Source: Oleispira antarctica RB-8 (GTDB lineage Bacteria > Pseudomonadota > Gammaproteobacteria > Pseudomonadales > Oceanobacteraceae). From it: a stretch of DNA of 64,000 nucleotides. Numbering within the stretch: the first letter of the stretch is position 1; each line of letters starts with the position of its first letter. The position numbers were made by a program, and so were the translations under genes. Below, piece after piece: positions 18,582 through 28,254 of this stretch. Below the pieces are notes generated by a model. It did no database searches. It saw nothing but the letters and a program-made list of their open reading frames with translations, and was not told the origin of the DNA. The DNA is taken from positions 3,409,531 through 3,473,530 of the forward strand of contig FO203512.1 in the NCBI GenBank assembly GCA_000967895.1, in the 5' to 3' direction.

Positions 18582-20870
18582 CTAAAACTCTATCGCCAGT
18601 TGGCCATAATAGACATTCGGCGATGAATAAACTTGGTTGCCATAACTCAAAGCCGAGTCCGGTTTTCTATTATGCTGGACGTAATAAGATACTTCTGCAT
18701 TTAAACCCGCTATCACAAAGGGCTTCATTATATTTAATTGAAATCGTTCATAAGGTTTATTGATTGTTTCTCTGTCTTGATTGAAATAACTTAAACTTGC
18801 AGACCAACTGCCGGAATTATACATCCAGCTAATAACCGTACTTTGGGTTGAACTTAAGCGTTTTTCTAATTTTTCTACCCTTTTAATTTCTTCATCCGAC
18901 AATCTATTACCAACGTATTTGCTTGTAATATCCAGATAGGAATAAGTCATCCAAAGTGAATGCTGTGAATTTAATCGACTTGAAAGCTGAAACTCTGCCC
19001 CCTTAACATCCGCTTCGTTATCATTGCTAATGTGGCTTGCTTGCAATGTAATAGGGTCAGAAATCATGTCCCTCATCTCTTCATTAAATACTTTAAGATC
19101 GAATTCGGTATAGACCCCCACCAAATCGCCCGCCACAAAATATCCTAACTCATAGCTGGTGATTCTTTCTGGTTTGAGTGATTTCTCATCTTTATCAACA
19201 ACTTTCTGTTGATAGAAGTCGGCTTCATTAAGTCCTAGATAATTGTTTGTTAAATTAGAAACTTTAACAATAAATTCAGGTTGTGCTTCTAATAAATCAG
19301 GCGAGCGTACGGCTTGAGATGCAACTAATCGGATACTTTGCTGAGGATTAATTAGAAAGTTAGCCGCCAGCCGAGGAGAAAAAGCCGACTTATTATAAGT
19401 CTCATATTCATACATCCCTCCCCCGTTAAGCGTTAACCAAGACCCTACGTGATATTCAGCATTTAAAAATGCTCGCCAAGTATCATTACTCACCGCACCA
19501 TTAAAATAGGTTCGAGAGTACGCAGAGTCTTGGCGATAGCTTAATCCAGAAACCGTGCGTAATGCATCGGACCAGCGCATAGTATCTTGCCACTCAATAT
19601 CAATTCTCTGCTCTGACAAATCAGTATTAGCATTGCCATTAATATATTCATCAAAGTTATTATTCAGATCAGGAATACCATCGAGGACTACTTTAGTTAA
19701 ATCCAAATCTTGCTGACTGATACTAATATCTCTCTTTGTCGCAGCTTTAGCAATCGCCATCACCTCAGAAGGCGAATAGACAGTTCCATCTTGCAAGTTA
19801 TCAACAATTCCTGAAATACCTGGCTGATTATAAAGTTGAGGTATACCTATAAAAACAGTTGCCCATTCAGGATTATTTTCATGCAGCAGTATCATATTTT
19901 TTTCAAATACCAGCGTTGGGATCCTTACATCCTGTGACTGTTTTCGTTCTTCTTTTTGCCAGTAAGCTTGTAGGTGTGATTGATGTTCAGCAGAGAACTC
20001 TTTCTTCCAGCGCCCATAAGCATAGCCATTGGTTGTTATTTTATCGGGTGGTGTTTGATCAAAATCGATCTGCCGGATTTCAGTTTTACCTGATTTATAG
20101 CCCATTTGCATATCAAGCGTCGAACTATCATCGAGCTGATGATTCACATAAGCATTAATAAATCCATGCTTACGGCCATCTCTCAGATCATCACTGCCGG
20201 TTGAGTCCTCACCGTCAAAACCCTCGTCTGCCTTCACCGAACCACTGATTCGTAAACTCGTGGTATCAAAACTTAAGCCATGACGAAAATAGACATCTTG
20301 GGTACCTTTATTGCCTTTACGCCATGAAACTCGAGATCCTTGGCTGTCTTCTGGATGCTTCGTTAAAATATTAATCACCCCTAAGTAGGAGTTAGCACCA
20401 TACACTGCCGCATTGGGCCCTCGGGTAACTTCGATACGGTCAATATCTTCAATCGCTAGACCAACATCATCCCAAATAACCGTTGATATCGCAGATTTAT
20501 AAACCGAACGACCATCAATTAATACCTGCAAGCGGCGCATGGTATTGGGGTTTGACGTGTGATAAGCGACGGAAGTATTGTTAGTATCATCGCCATGCCC
20601 AACAAACATTCCTGGCACAAATTTCATCAATTCAGGGAGAGTGCGAACGCCCCAAAGTTTAATGTGCTTAGCCGTAATCACAGTAATACTGGCAGGGACT
20701 TCTGCTTTAGGCTGTTTTAAACGAGAGGCAGTAAGTACCATTGGCAACTCTTCTCCCAGCATGGATTCCTCTTCCCAGGCCAGTCCGTCATTGAAATCAT
20801 TATTGAAATCATTACTGAGTGCCGACTGAGAAATGCAGCCAATAACGAGAGATAACAAGACTTTATTCAC
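18582..20870 (-). CDS. TonB-dependent outer-membrane receptor
   Basis: 762 residues with a signal peptide ending ALS near residue 19. The plug domain begins around 45 (MVLTASRLKQPKAEVPASITVITAKHI, the TonB box region) and contains RRLQVLIDGRSVY and the RIEVTRGPNAAVYGANSYLGVINI signature. A 22-strand-type barrel follows and ends in an aromatic, GQLAIEF. It imports a ligand across the outer membrane with TonB energy; the ligand cannot be read. It heads a three-gene unit with the periplasmic protein and hybrid kinase. I see no Fur box upstream, so iron is not the obvious substrate. Confidence 0.93.
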   Translation of the reverse strand: MNKVLLSLVIGCISQSALSNDFNNDFNDGLAWEEESMLGEELPMVLTASRLKQPKAEVPASITVITAKHIKLWGVRTLPELMKFVPGMFVGHGDDTNNTSVAYHTSNPNTMRRLQVLIDGRSVYKSAISTVIWDDVGLAIEDIDRIEVTRGPNAAVYGANSYLGVINILTKHPEDSQGSRVSWRKGNKGTQDVYFRHGLSFDTTSLRISGSVKADEGFDGEDSTGSDDLRDGRKHGFINAYVNHQLDDSSTLDMQMGYKSGKTEIRQIDFDQTPPDKITTNGYAYGRWKKEFSAEHQSHLQAYWQKEERKQSQDVRIPTLVFEKNMILLHENNPEWATVFIGIPQLYNQPGISGIVDNLQDGTVYSPSEVMAIAKAATKRDISISQQDLDLTKVVLDGIPDLNNNFDEYINGNANTDLSEQRIDIEWQDTMRWSDALRTVSGLSYRQDSAYSRTYFNGAVSNDTWRAFLNAEYHVGSWLTLNGGGMYEYETYNKSAFSPRLAANFLINPQQSIRLVASQAVRSPDLLEAQPEFIVKVSNLTNNYLGLNEADFYQQKVVDKDEKSLKPERITSYELGYFVAGDLVGVYTEFDLKVFNEEMRDMISDPITLQASHISNDNEADVKGAEFQLSSRLNSQHSLWMTYSYLDITSKYVGNRLSDEEIKRVEKLEKRLSSTQSTVISWMYNSGSWSASLSYFNQDRETINKPYERFQLNIMKPFVIAGLNAEVSYYVQHNRKPDSALSYGNQVYSSPNVYYGQLAIEF

Positions 20871-21073
20871 CGCTAAAACTTCCTATTTTTATAATTCTAA
20901 CTATTTAACATTGAGTCTAGGCGTAATACCGCTTTAGGTAAACTCCTTCTCTTAATGGGCTAATTATATGAACCTAGTCGATAACGTAATTAGCGCTCTA
21001 TAACTGACAGCGACTACAGATCAGTTTATAATCTCTACCATTAAATATTTAACGCTAATTTATAGGATTTATC

Positions 21074-21601
21074 ATGGGTTACAATACTATTCCTGCGGGT
21101 AAAGATTTACCAAACGACATCTATGTTGCCATTGAAATTCCAGCAAATGCATCACCTATCAAGTATGAAATTGATAAAGACATGGATGCATTGCTTGTTG
21201 ACCGCTTTATGGCAACCCCTATGTTTTATCCAGCTAACTATGGTTACATCAACAACACCTTGGCTGACGATGGCGATGCACTAGACGTGCTAGTAATCAC
21301 CCCTTACCCTGTGGCCCCAGGTTCTGTTATCCGTGCTCGTCCTGTTGGCGTTTTGAAAATGTCTGACGAAGCAGGTGGTGATGAGAAACTGTTAGCGGTT
21401 CCTCATGAAAAATTGACTCAACTGTATAACGACATTCACGATATCGATGACGTTCCACAGCTGTTGAAAGATCAAATAGTTCACTTTTTCGAACACTATA
21501 AAGATCTTGAAAAAGGCAAATGGGTTAAAGTTGAAGGCTGGGAAAATGCCGACGCTGCTCGTGCTGCCATTGTTAAATCGGCAGCGGCTTACAAAGGGTA
21601 A
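21074..21601 (+). CDS. ppa: Inorganic pyrophosphatase (family I)
   Basis: 175 residues, the usual length. It hydrolyses pyrophosphate to phosphate and drives biosynthesis. The conserved [17 protein letters not shown]-like start, [25 protein letters not shown] and the metal-binding [15 protein letters not shown] are all present, as are [22 protein letters not shown] and [26 protein letters not shown] lies before the ATG. It is a single-gene unit divergent from the TonB receptor. Confidence 0.98.
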   Translation: MGYNTIPAGKDLPNDIYVAIEIPANASPIKYEIDKDMDALLVDRFMATPMFYPANYGYINNTLADDGDALDVLVITPYPVAPGSVIRARPVGVLKMSDEAGGDEKLLAVPHEKLTQLYNDIHDIDDVPQLLKDQIVHFFEHYKDLEKGKWVKVEGWENADAARAAIVKSAAAYKG

Positions 21602-21712
21602 TACCCGAGTTAAGCACATTGCTGCTCTATTGATACTCATTAGAGCAGCCTAACATCCTCTTTATTTATCTATTAAAGCTTCAATCTATTCTCTATCTGG
21701 CACTGCGTACCT

Positions 21713-22720
21713 ATGACTTTATTACCGATCAACCAATTATTACTGCGTAATCCAGAAGTAATTAACGACCAACTATTAATTGTAAACCCGCCTTCTGATC
21801 AAGGTTTACTGCAGTTGGTTAAGCCACACAATTGTCAGCTGATCAACTTTGACGCCCGCATTCATCAAGCCAGCGAAAAACACGGCTTGCGCTCTGAGTT
21901 TGGTGTGCCGACCCAACATGCTTTTTCAGCAGCATTGATCTATTGGCCAAAATCGAAAGCCTTTGGCCATAGTTTATTACGCTGGTTAGCGAGCCAAATC
22001 CAACAGCCAACAACCGTTTACTTACTCGCCGCAAATGATGCTGGCGGAAGAAGCTTAAACAATGCCGTTAAAGATTTTGGTGATGATATTGTTAAAGTCG
22101 ATGTCGCGCGTAAATGCTCGCTATGGTCCTTTAAACTGACCCCCATCGATGACTTTATCTGGGAGAAAGAACTCAGCACCTTTACATACGATAATTTAGA
22201 AGGCGATACGCTAGAGTTTGCCACTTACCCTGGCGTTTTCAATACGGGCAAACTGGACATTGGTACAAAGCTGCTATTGGATAACCTCAGTTTAAATAAG
22301 CGTGGTCGAGTATTAGACCTTGCCTGCGGTAGCGGTATTATTGGCTTAACCTGCAAGCTACGCCAGCCTGAACTGTATGTTGAAATGGTTGATATTGATG
22401 GTATGGCACTGGCATCCGCAGAACTAAACAACAAAGCACTAGGGTTAGATTGCCCCATATTTGCCAGTGATGGCTTAAGTAATACCAAAAAATTCAATAC
22501 GATTATTTGTAATCCTCCTTTCCATCAAGGTAAAGACACTGATTACAATTTTGCCCAGCAATTAATTCGTACGGCTAAGCAGCACCTTCTACCCAGAGGC
22601 GAAGTATGGATTGTTGCTAACCGACAGCTAGCGTATGAGCAGTGGGCAGAGAAAAGCTGCCATAGTGTCGAAACGGTTGTACAGGGTAATGGCTTTAAAG
22701 TATTAAGACTTAAATACTAA
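21713..22720 (+). CDS. rsmC: 16S rRNA (guanine1207-N2)-methyltransferase
   Basis: 335 residues with the duplicated methyltransferase layout of RsmC. The N-terminal half lacks a SAM motif and helps bind RNA. The C-terminal half has the SAM loop GRVLDLACGSGIIGL, the acidic VDIDGMAL, and the catalytic NPPFHQGKDTDY that is typical of guanine-N2 enzymes. TYPGVFNTGKLDIGTKLLL is the linker signature. It modifies G1207 of 16S rRNA. It stands alone between ppa and a small membrane protein gene. Confidence 0.95.
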   Translation: MTLLPINQLLLRNPEVINDQLLIVNPPSDQGLLQLVKPHNCQLINFDARIHQASEKHGLRSEFGVPTQHAFSAALIYWPKSKAFGHSLLRWLASQIQQPTTVYLLAANDAGGRSLNNAVKDFGDDIVKVDVARKCSLWSFKLTPIDDFIWEKELSTFTYDNLEGDTLEFATYPGVFNTGKLDIGTKLLLDNLSLNKRGRVLDLACGSGIIGLTCKLRQPELYVEMVDIDGMALASAELNNKALGLDCPIFASDGLSNTKKFNTIICNPPFHQGKDTDYNFAQQLIRTAKQHLLPRGEVWIVANRQLAYEQWAEKSCHSVETVVQGNGFKVLRLKY

Positions 22721-22791
22721 TTTTAAATACTTATATCGATCGTTTATTATTTACATTAAGCACGAAAATAAAGCAAAATCAGAAACATCAT

Positions 22792-22824
22792 CTAAGCTGT
22801 AATTAAGTCTCAAACAGCTTAGGA
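22792..22824 (+). promoter_or_regulatory. Leader hairpin overlapping ribosome site
   Basis: CTAAGCTGT (22792-22800) and ACAGCTTAG (22814-22822) form a perfect 9-bp stem. The AGGA ribosome site at 22821-22824 shares its first bases with the stem, so folding could limit translation of the small gene at 22831. Confidence 0.45.
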
Positions 22825-22830
22825 ATTGCC

Positions 22831-22968
22831 ATGATTTTACTTTATTCGATATTTGCGGGCAGTGTCATATTAGGCGGTCTAATAACGGCTATCGGTATTA
22901 TTCGTGGTGGTTATACAGATTCTTCTGGTAAGAATCCTTTTCAATTCACACCAGAAGAACATTTTTAA
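22831..22968 (+). CDS. 45-residue single-span membrane protein
   Basis: A short frame, ATG to TAA, encoding 45 residues: a hydrophobic helix (about residues 3-24, LLYSIFAGSVILGGLITAIGI), then RGGYTDSSGK and an acidic tail ending PEEHF. AGGA sits 6 bases before the ATG. The composition is typical of small inner-membrane proteins with a cytoplasmic or periplasmic tail. Its stop overlaps the stop of the convergent MFS gene by four bases. I do not recognise the family. Support comes from the ribosome site, membrane profile and the neat fit between neighbours. Confidence 0.6.
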   Translation: MILLYSIFAGSVILGGLITAIGIIRGGYTDSSGKNPFQFTPEEHF

Positions 22969-24140
22969 AGAGCAGGTTGTAGGTGATTATTTTGCTGCCA
23001 ATTCAATAGCAAAAACACCTGCACTGCGATCATCGGTAAAGCAACCCACATAATCCCTTGCCAGCCCAATAGCAGTAATAAGACGCCAGAGCCCAACGAT
23101 GCAATCGCCTGTGCGCTAAAGACCATCAGATCATTCAACCCTTGAACTCGATGAGCCTCATTGGCTTGATACATTTGAGGCAATAATGCGGTTCCTGCGA
23201 CAAACAGCAAATTCCAGCCTAAACCCAATAAGACTAACGCGCCCCAATAGTGCACCAAGCCTTGATCCCAATAAGCAAGACCAAGACACACAATATAAAT
23301 GCCTAAACCCGCCCACATCATGCTGATGAAGCCTAATTTTCGCACCATCCAACCCGAAAAGAATGAAGGAATAAACATCGCTAGAATATGACTTTGTATC
23401 ACCCATTTAGTCTCTTCTAAGCTGTAATGGTTTAATTCATACATGCTGATCGGCGTTGCCGTCATAATAAAACTCATTACGGCAAAGCCCACTGACGCAC
23501 TGCCCATTGCCAGTAGTATCCCTGGGCTGGATAGCAGCTCTGAAAAACTTCGCTGCCCTAACTCACCTTCTTCGTGCTTGATTTCAATATTGTGATAACC
23601 GAATAACAGCAGTAAAAAAGCCACTACAAAGCATCCACCGAGCAGATAAAAAGCGCCAGTGAACGTTTGCTCATGCAGAGATTGGCCAATAGTCACCAAC
23701 TCTGGTCCAAGATAAGCCGCAATAATACCCGCAAGCAATAATCGTGAGGCGGCGACCGGCATTAGATCAGCAGTCACACTTTCCATCGCGGCAAAGCGAA
23801 ACTGTTGAATACAAGCCAGTACCATTCCCACCAGCATGGCGGCAATAACAAAAGTCGAAAAGCTTTCAATCTGCAAAGCGTAAACCGCTAATAAAGACGC
23901 TAGCAATCCAAGCATCATGGCCCCAAGAAAAACCACCTTACGCCCTTTCTTACTTGCCAGCGCGGCCGCAGGATAAACCGCCAGCGCCGTACCGATTACC
24001 ATGGCCGCAACGGGTAAAGTCGCAAAACTATTGTCAGAAGCAAGCTGTTTGCCAATTAGACCTCCAGCAAATACCACCAACGGGGCTGCACACATTGAAA
24101 ATGCCTGCGCAAGCATTAAAATCCAAACATTTTGTGTCAT
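22965..24140 (-). CDS. Major facilitator superfamily transporter
   Basis: 391 residues with 12 hydrophobic spans and the MFS A-like motif between TM2 and TM3 (ALASKKGRKVVFLGAMMLG). Short loops and no signal peptide. Substrate is not identifiable; drug or metabolite export is typical for this size class. Monocistronic; its stop overlaps that of the small membrane protein gene on the other strand. Confidence 0.9.
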   Translation of the reverse strand: MTQNVWILMLAQAFSMCAAPLVVFAGGLIGKQLASDNSFATLPVAAMVIGTALAVYPAAALASKKGRKVVFLGAMMLGLLASLLAVYALQIESFSTFVIAAMLVGMVLACIQQFRFAAMESVTADLMPVAASRLLLAGIIAAYLGPELVTIGQSLHEQTFTGAFYLLGGCFVVAFLLLLFGYHNIEIKHEEGELGQRSFSELLSSPGILLAMGSASVGFAVMSFIMTATPISMYELNHYSLEETKWVIQSHILAMFIPSFFSGWMVRKLGFISMMWAGLGIYIVCLGLAYWDQGLVHYWGALVLLGLGWNLLFVAGTALLPQMYQANEAHRVQGLNDLMVFSAQAIASLGSGVLLLLLGWQGIMWVALPMIAVQVFLLLNWQQNNHLQPAL

Positions 24141-24365
24141 TTCAATTCACAGTTTTTAATATTAAATAAATCACGACACACTATTATTACAGTCACTTTT
24201 TGGTGTGTCTTTCAGGACCAAGTTATACGTTAATTACTCGTAATACCCAAATAGAATGACCCCTAGCTAAGCCATCTTTATTATTAAATCGTCCTAGATT
24301 CACCTTGTAACGTCTCAATACCCACATAAAATAGAGGCACTTTTGGCCATATAAAAATAATTACT

Positions 24366-26750
24366 ATGCTTGAAAACTACATTCGCTGGGTCATTGCACA
24401 ACGCAAGTGGATCACAGGCCTGTCTATATTACTCGTTTTGGTTATCAGCTTCGGCGCTTCCAAACTCATTTTTACCAGTGACTTCCGCGCTTATTTTGGC
24501 CCCGATAACCCGCAGTTATTAGCCTTTGAAGACATGGAAAGAACTTTCTCTAAGCAAGAAAATGTCTATTTTTATATTCATGCAAAAGAAGGCGATTTAT
24601 TCACTCGCCAAGGCTTAAATCTGATCGAGCAATTGACCGACGAAGGCTGGCAGTTGCCTTTTTCACAACGAGTGACATCGCTGCAGAATTATCAGCATAC
24701 CGATGTTGAAGATGACGACCTGATCATCGACTACCTCTATTACGATGCACTTGATTTATCCGCTGAAAAATTAGCGCGTATTAAAAAGACGACCTTTTTA
24801 GAACCTACGTTATTACACCGTTTAATCTCTGAAGATGGAGCTTCAACCGGAGTCAATGTGCGCATTGTATTACCGGAAGGCACCAGCATGGTGACATCGA
24901 AAGAAGCCGTACACGCGGCCAGAGAATTGGCTGAACGTATTCGCCCCAACTTTCCTGATTTTGAAGTATTAGTCGGAGGCTCGCTAACCTCCAACGTGAC
25001 TATGGGTGAGGCCATTAAACAAGATATTGAAAACTTACTGGGACTGTCTTATTTGGTCATGATCATCACCATGATCATTTTATTACGTACGTTTTCAGGC
25101 ATGTTATTAACCCTAATGATCATCACCTTCTCAGTGGTCTCGACCATGGGATTATTTGGTTGGTTAGGGTTCACCATGACCCCTCCGACAGGATTTGTAC
25201 CAACGGCGATTTTAACCATTGCCGTCGCCGATACCATCCACATTTTGATCAGTTATTATTATGAATTGAATCATGGGCGATCAAAACTCGAAGCCATTCA
25301 AGAATCACTGCGAATTAACTTCTCCCCCGTGTTCATTACCAGCATCACCACTATTATTGGTGTCTTGTGCTTAAATACCAGTGACTCCCCCCCTTACCGC
25401 GACATGGGTAATATGATTGCAGCAGGGGTACTTTTCGCTTGGATTTACAGTATTTCATTTCTACCCGCCATGCTGGCGTTAATGCCGACGCCTAAAGGCA
25501 AGGTGGAAAGTGATAAACCTTCATTAATGCTCAATTTTTCCAACATTGTTATCCGCTTTTATAAACCTCTATTCATCATGATGGCGTGTCTGATTATTGC
25601 TATCGGCAGCCAACTGAATAAAAATTCCATTACCGAGCGCTGGCACGAATTCTTTGATACTTCCTTTGAGGTCAGAAATACCATTGAAGCGACCAACGAT
25701 ACTCTAGGAGGCCTACACAGAATTTTCTTTGTACTGGATAGCCAGCAAGGAAACGGTATTAATAGCCCAGAATATCTGCAGCAAACTGATAACTTTGCGC
25801 AATGGCTATTAACCCAAGACAAGGTTTCAAACGTTGATAGCATCACCAGTATTATTAAACGTCTGAATAAAAACTTGCATGCAAATAATGAAGATTGGTT
25901 TAAAATTCCAGATAATCGTGAACTCGCCGCACAGTATTTATTATTATACGAATTGTCACTTCCGTTAGGCTTGGGGCTGGACGATACCATTAATAATTCA
26001 CGCTCAGCGTCAAGGCTAACGGTATCGTTTAATAAAGCAGATTCTATTTATATTCTAGAGCTAGAAAAGAAAGCCATGGCTTGGCTAAAAGGAAATGCCC
26101 CCGCCATTCATGTTAACGAAGGGACTGGGTTGGATATTGTTTTTGCTAACTTAACCTTTCGCAATATTGGCAGCATGATGACGGGCACATCCATGGCTCT
26201 CGTGCTTATTTCCTTTTTGCTGATTTTTGCTTTGCGTTCATTAAAAATAGGCTTAATCAGCTTAATTCCTAATATTATGCCCGCAATATTGGCCTATGGA
26301 ATTTGGGGAATGATTAACGGTCAAATTGATACTGCGGTATCGGTGGTTGTATGCCTGAGTTTAGGCATTGTGGTTGATGATACCGTACATTTTTTAAGCA
26401 AATACTTACGTGCCCGTCGCGAGCAGGGTCTCGATACGGAAGATGCCATTCGCTATGCGTTTAAAACAGTCGGCAATGCATTACTCGTGACTTCAGCCGT
26501 ATTGATTGGCGGCTTTATGGTGATGCAGTTTTCACACTTTCACCCTAGTAATAATATGGGCATGTTGCTCGCAATTACTATTCTAATGGCCTTGTTGGTA
26601 GATTTTCTATTTTTGCCACCCCTATTGATTTTTTTAGATAGGCATAAATCCACCACAAACAAGCAACCGCTGACCAAAATGGTAGCGACGCAAGAAACTA
26701 AACAGACAACTGCTCAGGCAGCGACGAAAGCCAGCCTTGAAATAACCTAG
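24366..26750 (+). CDS. MMPL/RND-family exporter
   Basis: 794 residues. Two repeats each have a TM helix, a large periplasmic loop and five further TM helices. The sterol-sensing-like blocks are visible (LLGLSYLVMIITMIILL...TAILTIAVADTIHILISYYYE in the first half; SVVVCLSLGIVVDDTVHFLSKY in the second). The VADT and VDDT acids are the likely proton-relay residues. Family members move lipids, hopanoids or lipoproteins between membranes. A clear paralogue is cut by the right window edge (63085 on) and sits beside a LolA-like gene; this copy stands alone. A Q/T/A-rich tail follows the last helix. Confidence 0.88.
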   Translation: MLENYIRWVIAQRKWITGLSILLVLVISFGASKLIFTSDFRAYFGPDNPQLLAFEDMERTFSKQENVYFYIHAKEGDLFTRQGLNLIEQLTDEGWQLPFSQRVTSLQNYQHTDVEDDDLIIDYLYYDALDLSAEKLARIKKTTFLEPTLLHRLISEDGASTGVNVRIVLPEGTSMVTSKEAVHAARELAERIRPNFPDFEVLVGGSLTSNVTMGEAIKQDIENLLGLSYLVMIITMIILLRTFSGMLLTLMIITFSVVSTMGLFGWLGFTMTPPTGFVPTAILTIAVADTIHILISYYYELNHGRSKLEAIQESLRINFSPVFITSITTIIGVLCLNTSDSPPYRDMGNMIAAGVLFAWIYSISFLPAMLALMPTPKGKVESDKPSLMLNFSNIVIRFYKPLFIMMACLIIAIGSQLNKNSITERWHEFFDTSFEVRNTIEATNDTLGGLHRIFFVLDSQQGNGINSPEYLQQTDNFAQWLLTQDKVSNVDSITSIIKRLNKNLHANNEDWFKIPDNRELAAQYLLLYELSLPLGLGLDDTINNSRSASRLTVSFNKADSIYILELEKKAMAWLKGNAPAIHVNEGTGLDIVFANLTFRNIGSMMTGTSMALVLISFLLIFALRSLKIGLISLIPNIMPAILAYGIWGMINGQIDTAVSVVVCLSLGIVVDDTVHFLSKYLRARREQGLDTEDAIRYAFKTVGNALLVTSAVLIGGFMVMQFSHFHPSNNMGMLLAITILMALLVDFLFLPPLLIFLDRHKSTTNKQPLTKMVATQETKQTTAQAATKASLEIT

Positions 26751-26764
26751 ACGTCACTTTCAAT

Positions 26765-26796
26765 TATGCCGTACGAGGTTTATTCTCTACGGCATA
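26765..26796. terminator. Hairpin after MMPL exporter gene
   Basis: TATGCCGTA (26765-26773) and TACGGCATA (26788-26796) form a perfect 9-bp stem between the exporter and nth. There is no strong U run. Confidence 0.5.
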
Positions 26797-26818
26797 CAAC
26801 TTTAGAATAAACATCAGT

Positions 26819-27457
26819 ATGAACAAGCTTAAACGCACAGAGATATTTACCCGTCTACGTAATGAAAATCCCAACCCAGAAACCGAACTAGAATATACCA
26901 GCCCTTTTGAGCTGTTAGTCGCCGTTGCCCTGTCGGCACAAGCAACCGATGTGAGTGTAAATAAAGCCACCCGCAAACTTTACCCCATCGCCAATACACC
27001 GGAAGCTATTTATGCGCTGGGTGAAGACGGTTTAAAGGAATACATCAAAACCATTGGCTTATATAACAGCAAAGCCAAAAACGTGATTAAGCTGTGCAAA
27101 GATCTTATAGAGCTTCATGGCAGCATCGTACCCGACGATCGTAAAGCGTTAGAGGCTTTAGCAGGCGTAGGTCGTAAAACCGCTAATGTCGTATTAAATA
27201 CCGCGTTTGGTCATCCGGTGATGGCCGTCGATACACACATTTTCCGCGTCTCTAATCGCACGAAAATAGCACCAGGAAAGAATGTCGATGAAGTGGAACA
27301 AAAACTGGTTCGCTTCATTCCCAAAGAATTCATGATGGACGCTCATCATTGGCTGATTTTACATGGACGCTATACTTGCGTTGCCAGAAAGCCTAAATGC
27401 GGTTCGTGCATTATCGAAGATTTATGCGAATATAAAGACAAGATAGAAATTGATTAA
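26819..27457 (+). CDS. nth: Endonuclease III
   Basis: 212 residues, standard length. A DNA glycosylase/AP lyase that removes oxidised pyrimidines. The helix-hairpin-helix and catalytic lysine lie in LAGVGRKTANVVLN, the catalytic aspartate in MAVDTHIFRVSNR. The iron-sulfur loop at the C-terminus is intact: C-x6-C-x2-C-x5-C in CVARKPKCGSCIIEDLC. It heads a likely operon with gloA and a DUF1289 gene. Confidence 0.98.
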   Translation: MNKLKRTEIFTRLRNENPNPETELEYTSPFELLVAVALSAQATDVSVNKATRKLYPIANTPEAIYALGEDGLKEYIKTIGLYNSKAKNVIKLCKDLIELHGSIVPDDRKALEALAGVGRKTANVVLNTAFGHPVMAVDTHIFRVSNRTKIAPGKNVDEVEQKLVRFIPKEFMMDAHHWLILHGRYTCVARKPKCGSCIIEDLCEYKDKIEID

Positions 27458-27504
27458 GCGTGACCCTGCTTAAAATGCTCAATATAAAAGCCTAGGAGTA
27501 CATC

Positions 27505-27909
27505 ATGAGAATTTTACATACTATGTTACGTGTTAGTGACTTGGAAAAATCGATTGAATTTTATACCCAAGTCATGGGCATGAAATTACTACGCCGCAGT
27601 GATAACAAAGACTACCGCTATACACTGGCATTTGTTGGCTACCAAGATGAAAAAGAAGGCGCGGTACTTGAGTTAACCCATAACTGGGATGTTAGTGAAT
27701 ATGATTTAGGTAATGGTTATGGTCATATTGCGATAGAAGTGAGCGATATTTATGCCACGTGCAGCATCATTGATAAACTAAAAGGAAAAATCACGCGCCA
27801 GCCTGGGCCCGTCAAAGGCGGTAAAACCGTTATCGCCTTTGTCGAAGATCCTGACGGCTATAAAATTGAATTAATAGAAAAGAAAAACGATCCTGAATAC
27901 GATCTATGA
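27505..27909 (+). CDS. gloA: Lactoylglutathione lyase (glyoxalase I)
   Basis: 134 residues. It converts the methylglyoxal-glutathione hemithioacetal to S-lactoylglutathione. The four metal ligands of the family can be placed: H5, E56, H74 and E122, in [26 protein letters not shown] and [14 protein letters not shown] precedes the ATG. Its last bases overlap the ATG of the DUF1289 gene (ATGA), so they are co-translated. Confidence 0.97.
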   Translation: MRILHTMLRVSDLEKSIEFYTQVMGMKLLRRSDNKDYRYTLAFVGYQDEKEGAVLELTHNWDVSEYDLGNGYGHIAIEVSDIYATCSIIDKLKGKITRQPGPVKGGKTVIAFVEDPDGYKIELIEKKNDPEYDL

Positions 27910-28241
27910 TTGATCAAGGCGAGTTTTTCACCACGCCAAACCCGTGCAGAAGTATTTGTACGGTGAATAACAAAGGCTTCTGCAAAGGCTGCTACCGCAG
28001 TCGTGAAGAACGTTTTCATTGGAATGAATTTACTGAATACCAAAAACATTTGGTGGTTCAGCTTTGTTATGTACGTGAAAAACGCGTCGATGCCGCAAGG
28101 CGCAAAAAGAGGCTGCAAGAAGCCCAGGAAAAAGCACAACAAGAAGCTCAGTTTGATTTATTTTCTGAAGCTGTCGTTTATGAAGACACTGACTCAATCA
28201 TAGAGAATATTGAAAAAAGTCCTCAGTTTGATTTATTTTAA
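27906..28241 (+). CDS. DUF1289 family cysteine-rich protein
   Basis: 111 residues. The DUF1289 core is at the N-terminus: [31 protein letters not shown] with four cysteines that could bind a metal. A charged helix ([20 protein letters not shown]) follows. The tail carries the duplicate motif QFDLF twice (near 92 and at the extreme C-terminus), which is reminiscent of sliding-clamp-binding QxxLF peptides. Function of the family is unknown. It overlaps gloA by four bases. Confidence 0.85.
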   Translation: MIDQGEFFTTPNPCRSICTVNNKGFCKGCYRSREERFHWNEFTEYQKHLVVQLCYVREKRVDAARRKKRLQEAQEKAQQEAQFDLFSEAVVYEDTDSIIENIEKSPQFDLF

Positions 28242-28254
28242 CCACCGTTATTAA

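Noticed and set aside
24175-24209. GACACAC / GTGTGTC inverted repeat upstream of the MMPL exporter
   Set aside because: Only seven base pairs with a 21-base loop in AT-rich DNA; too weak to call.
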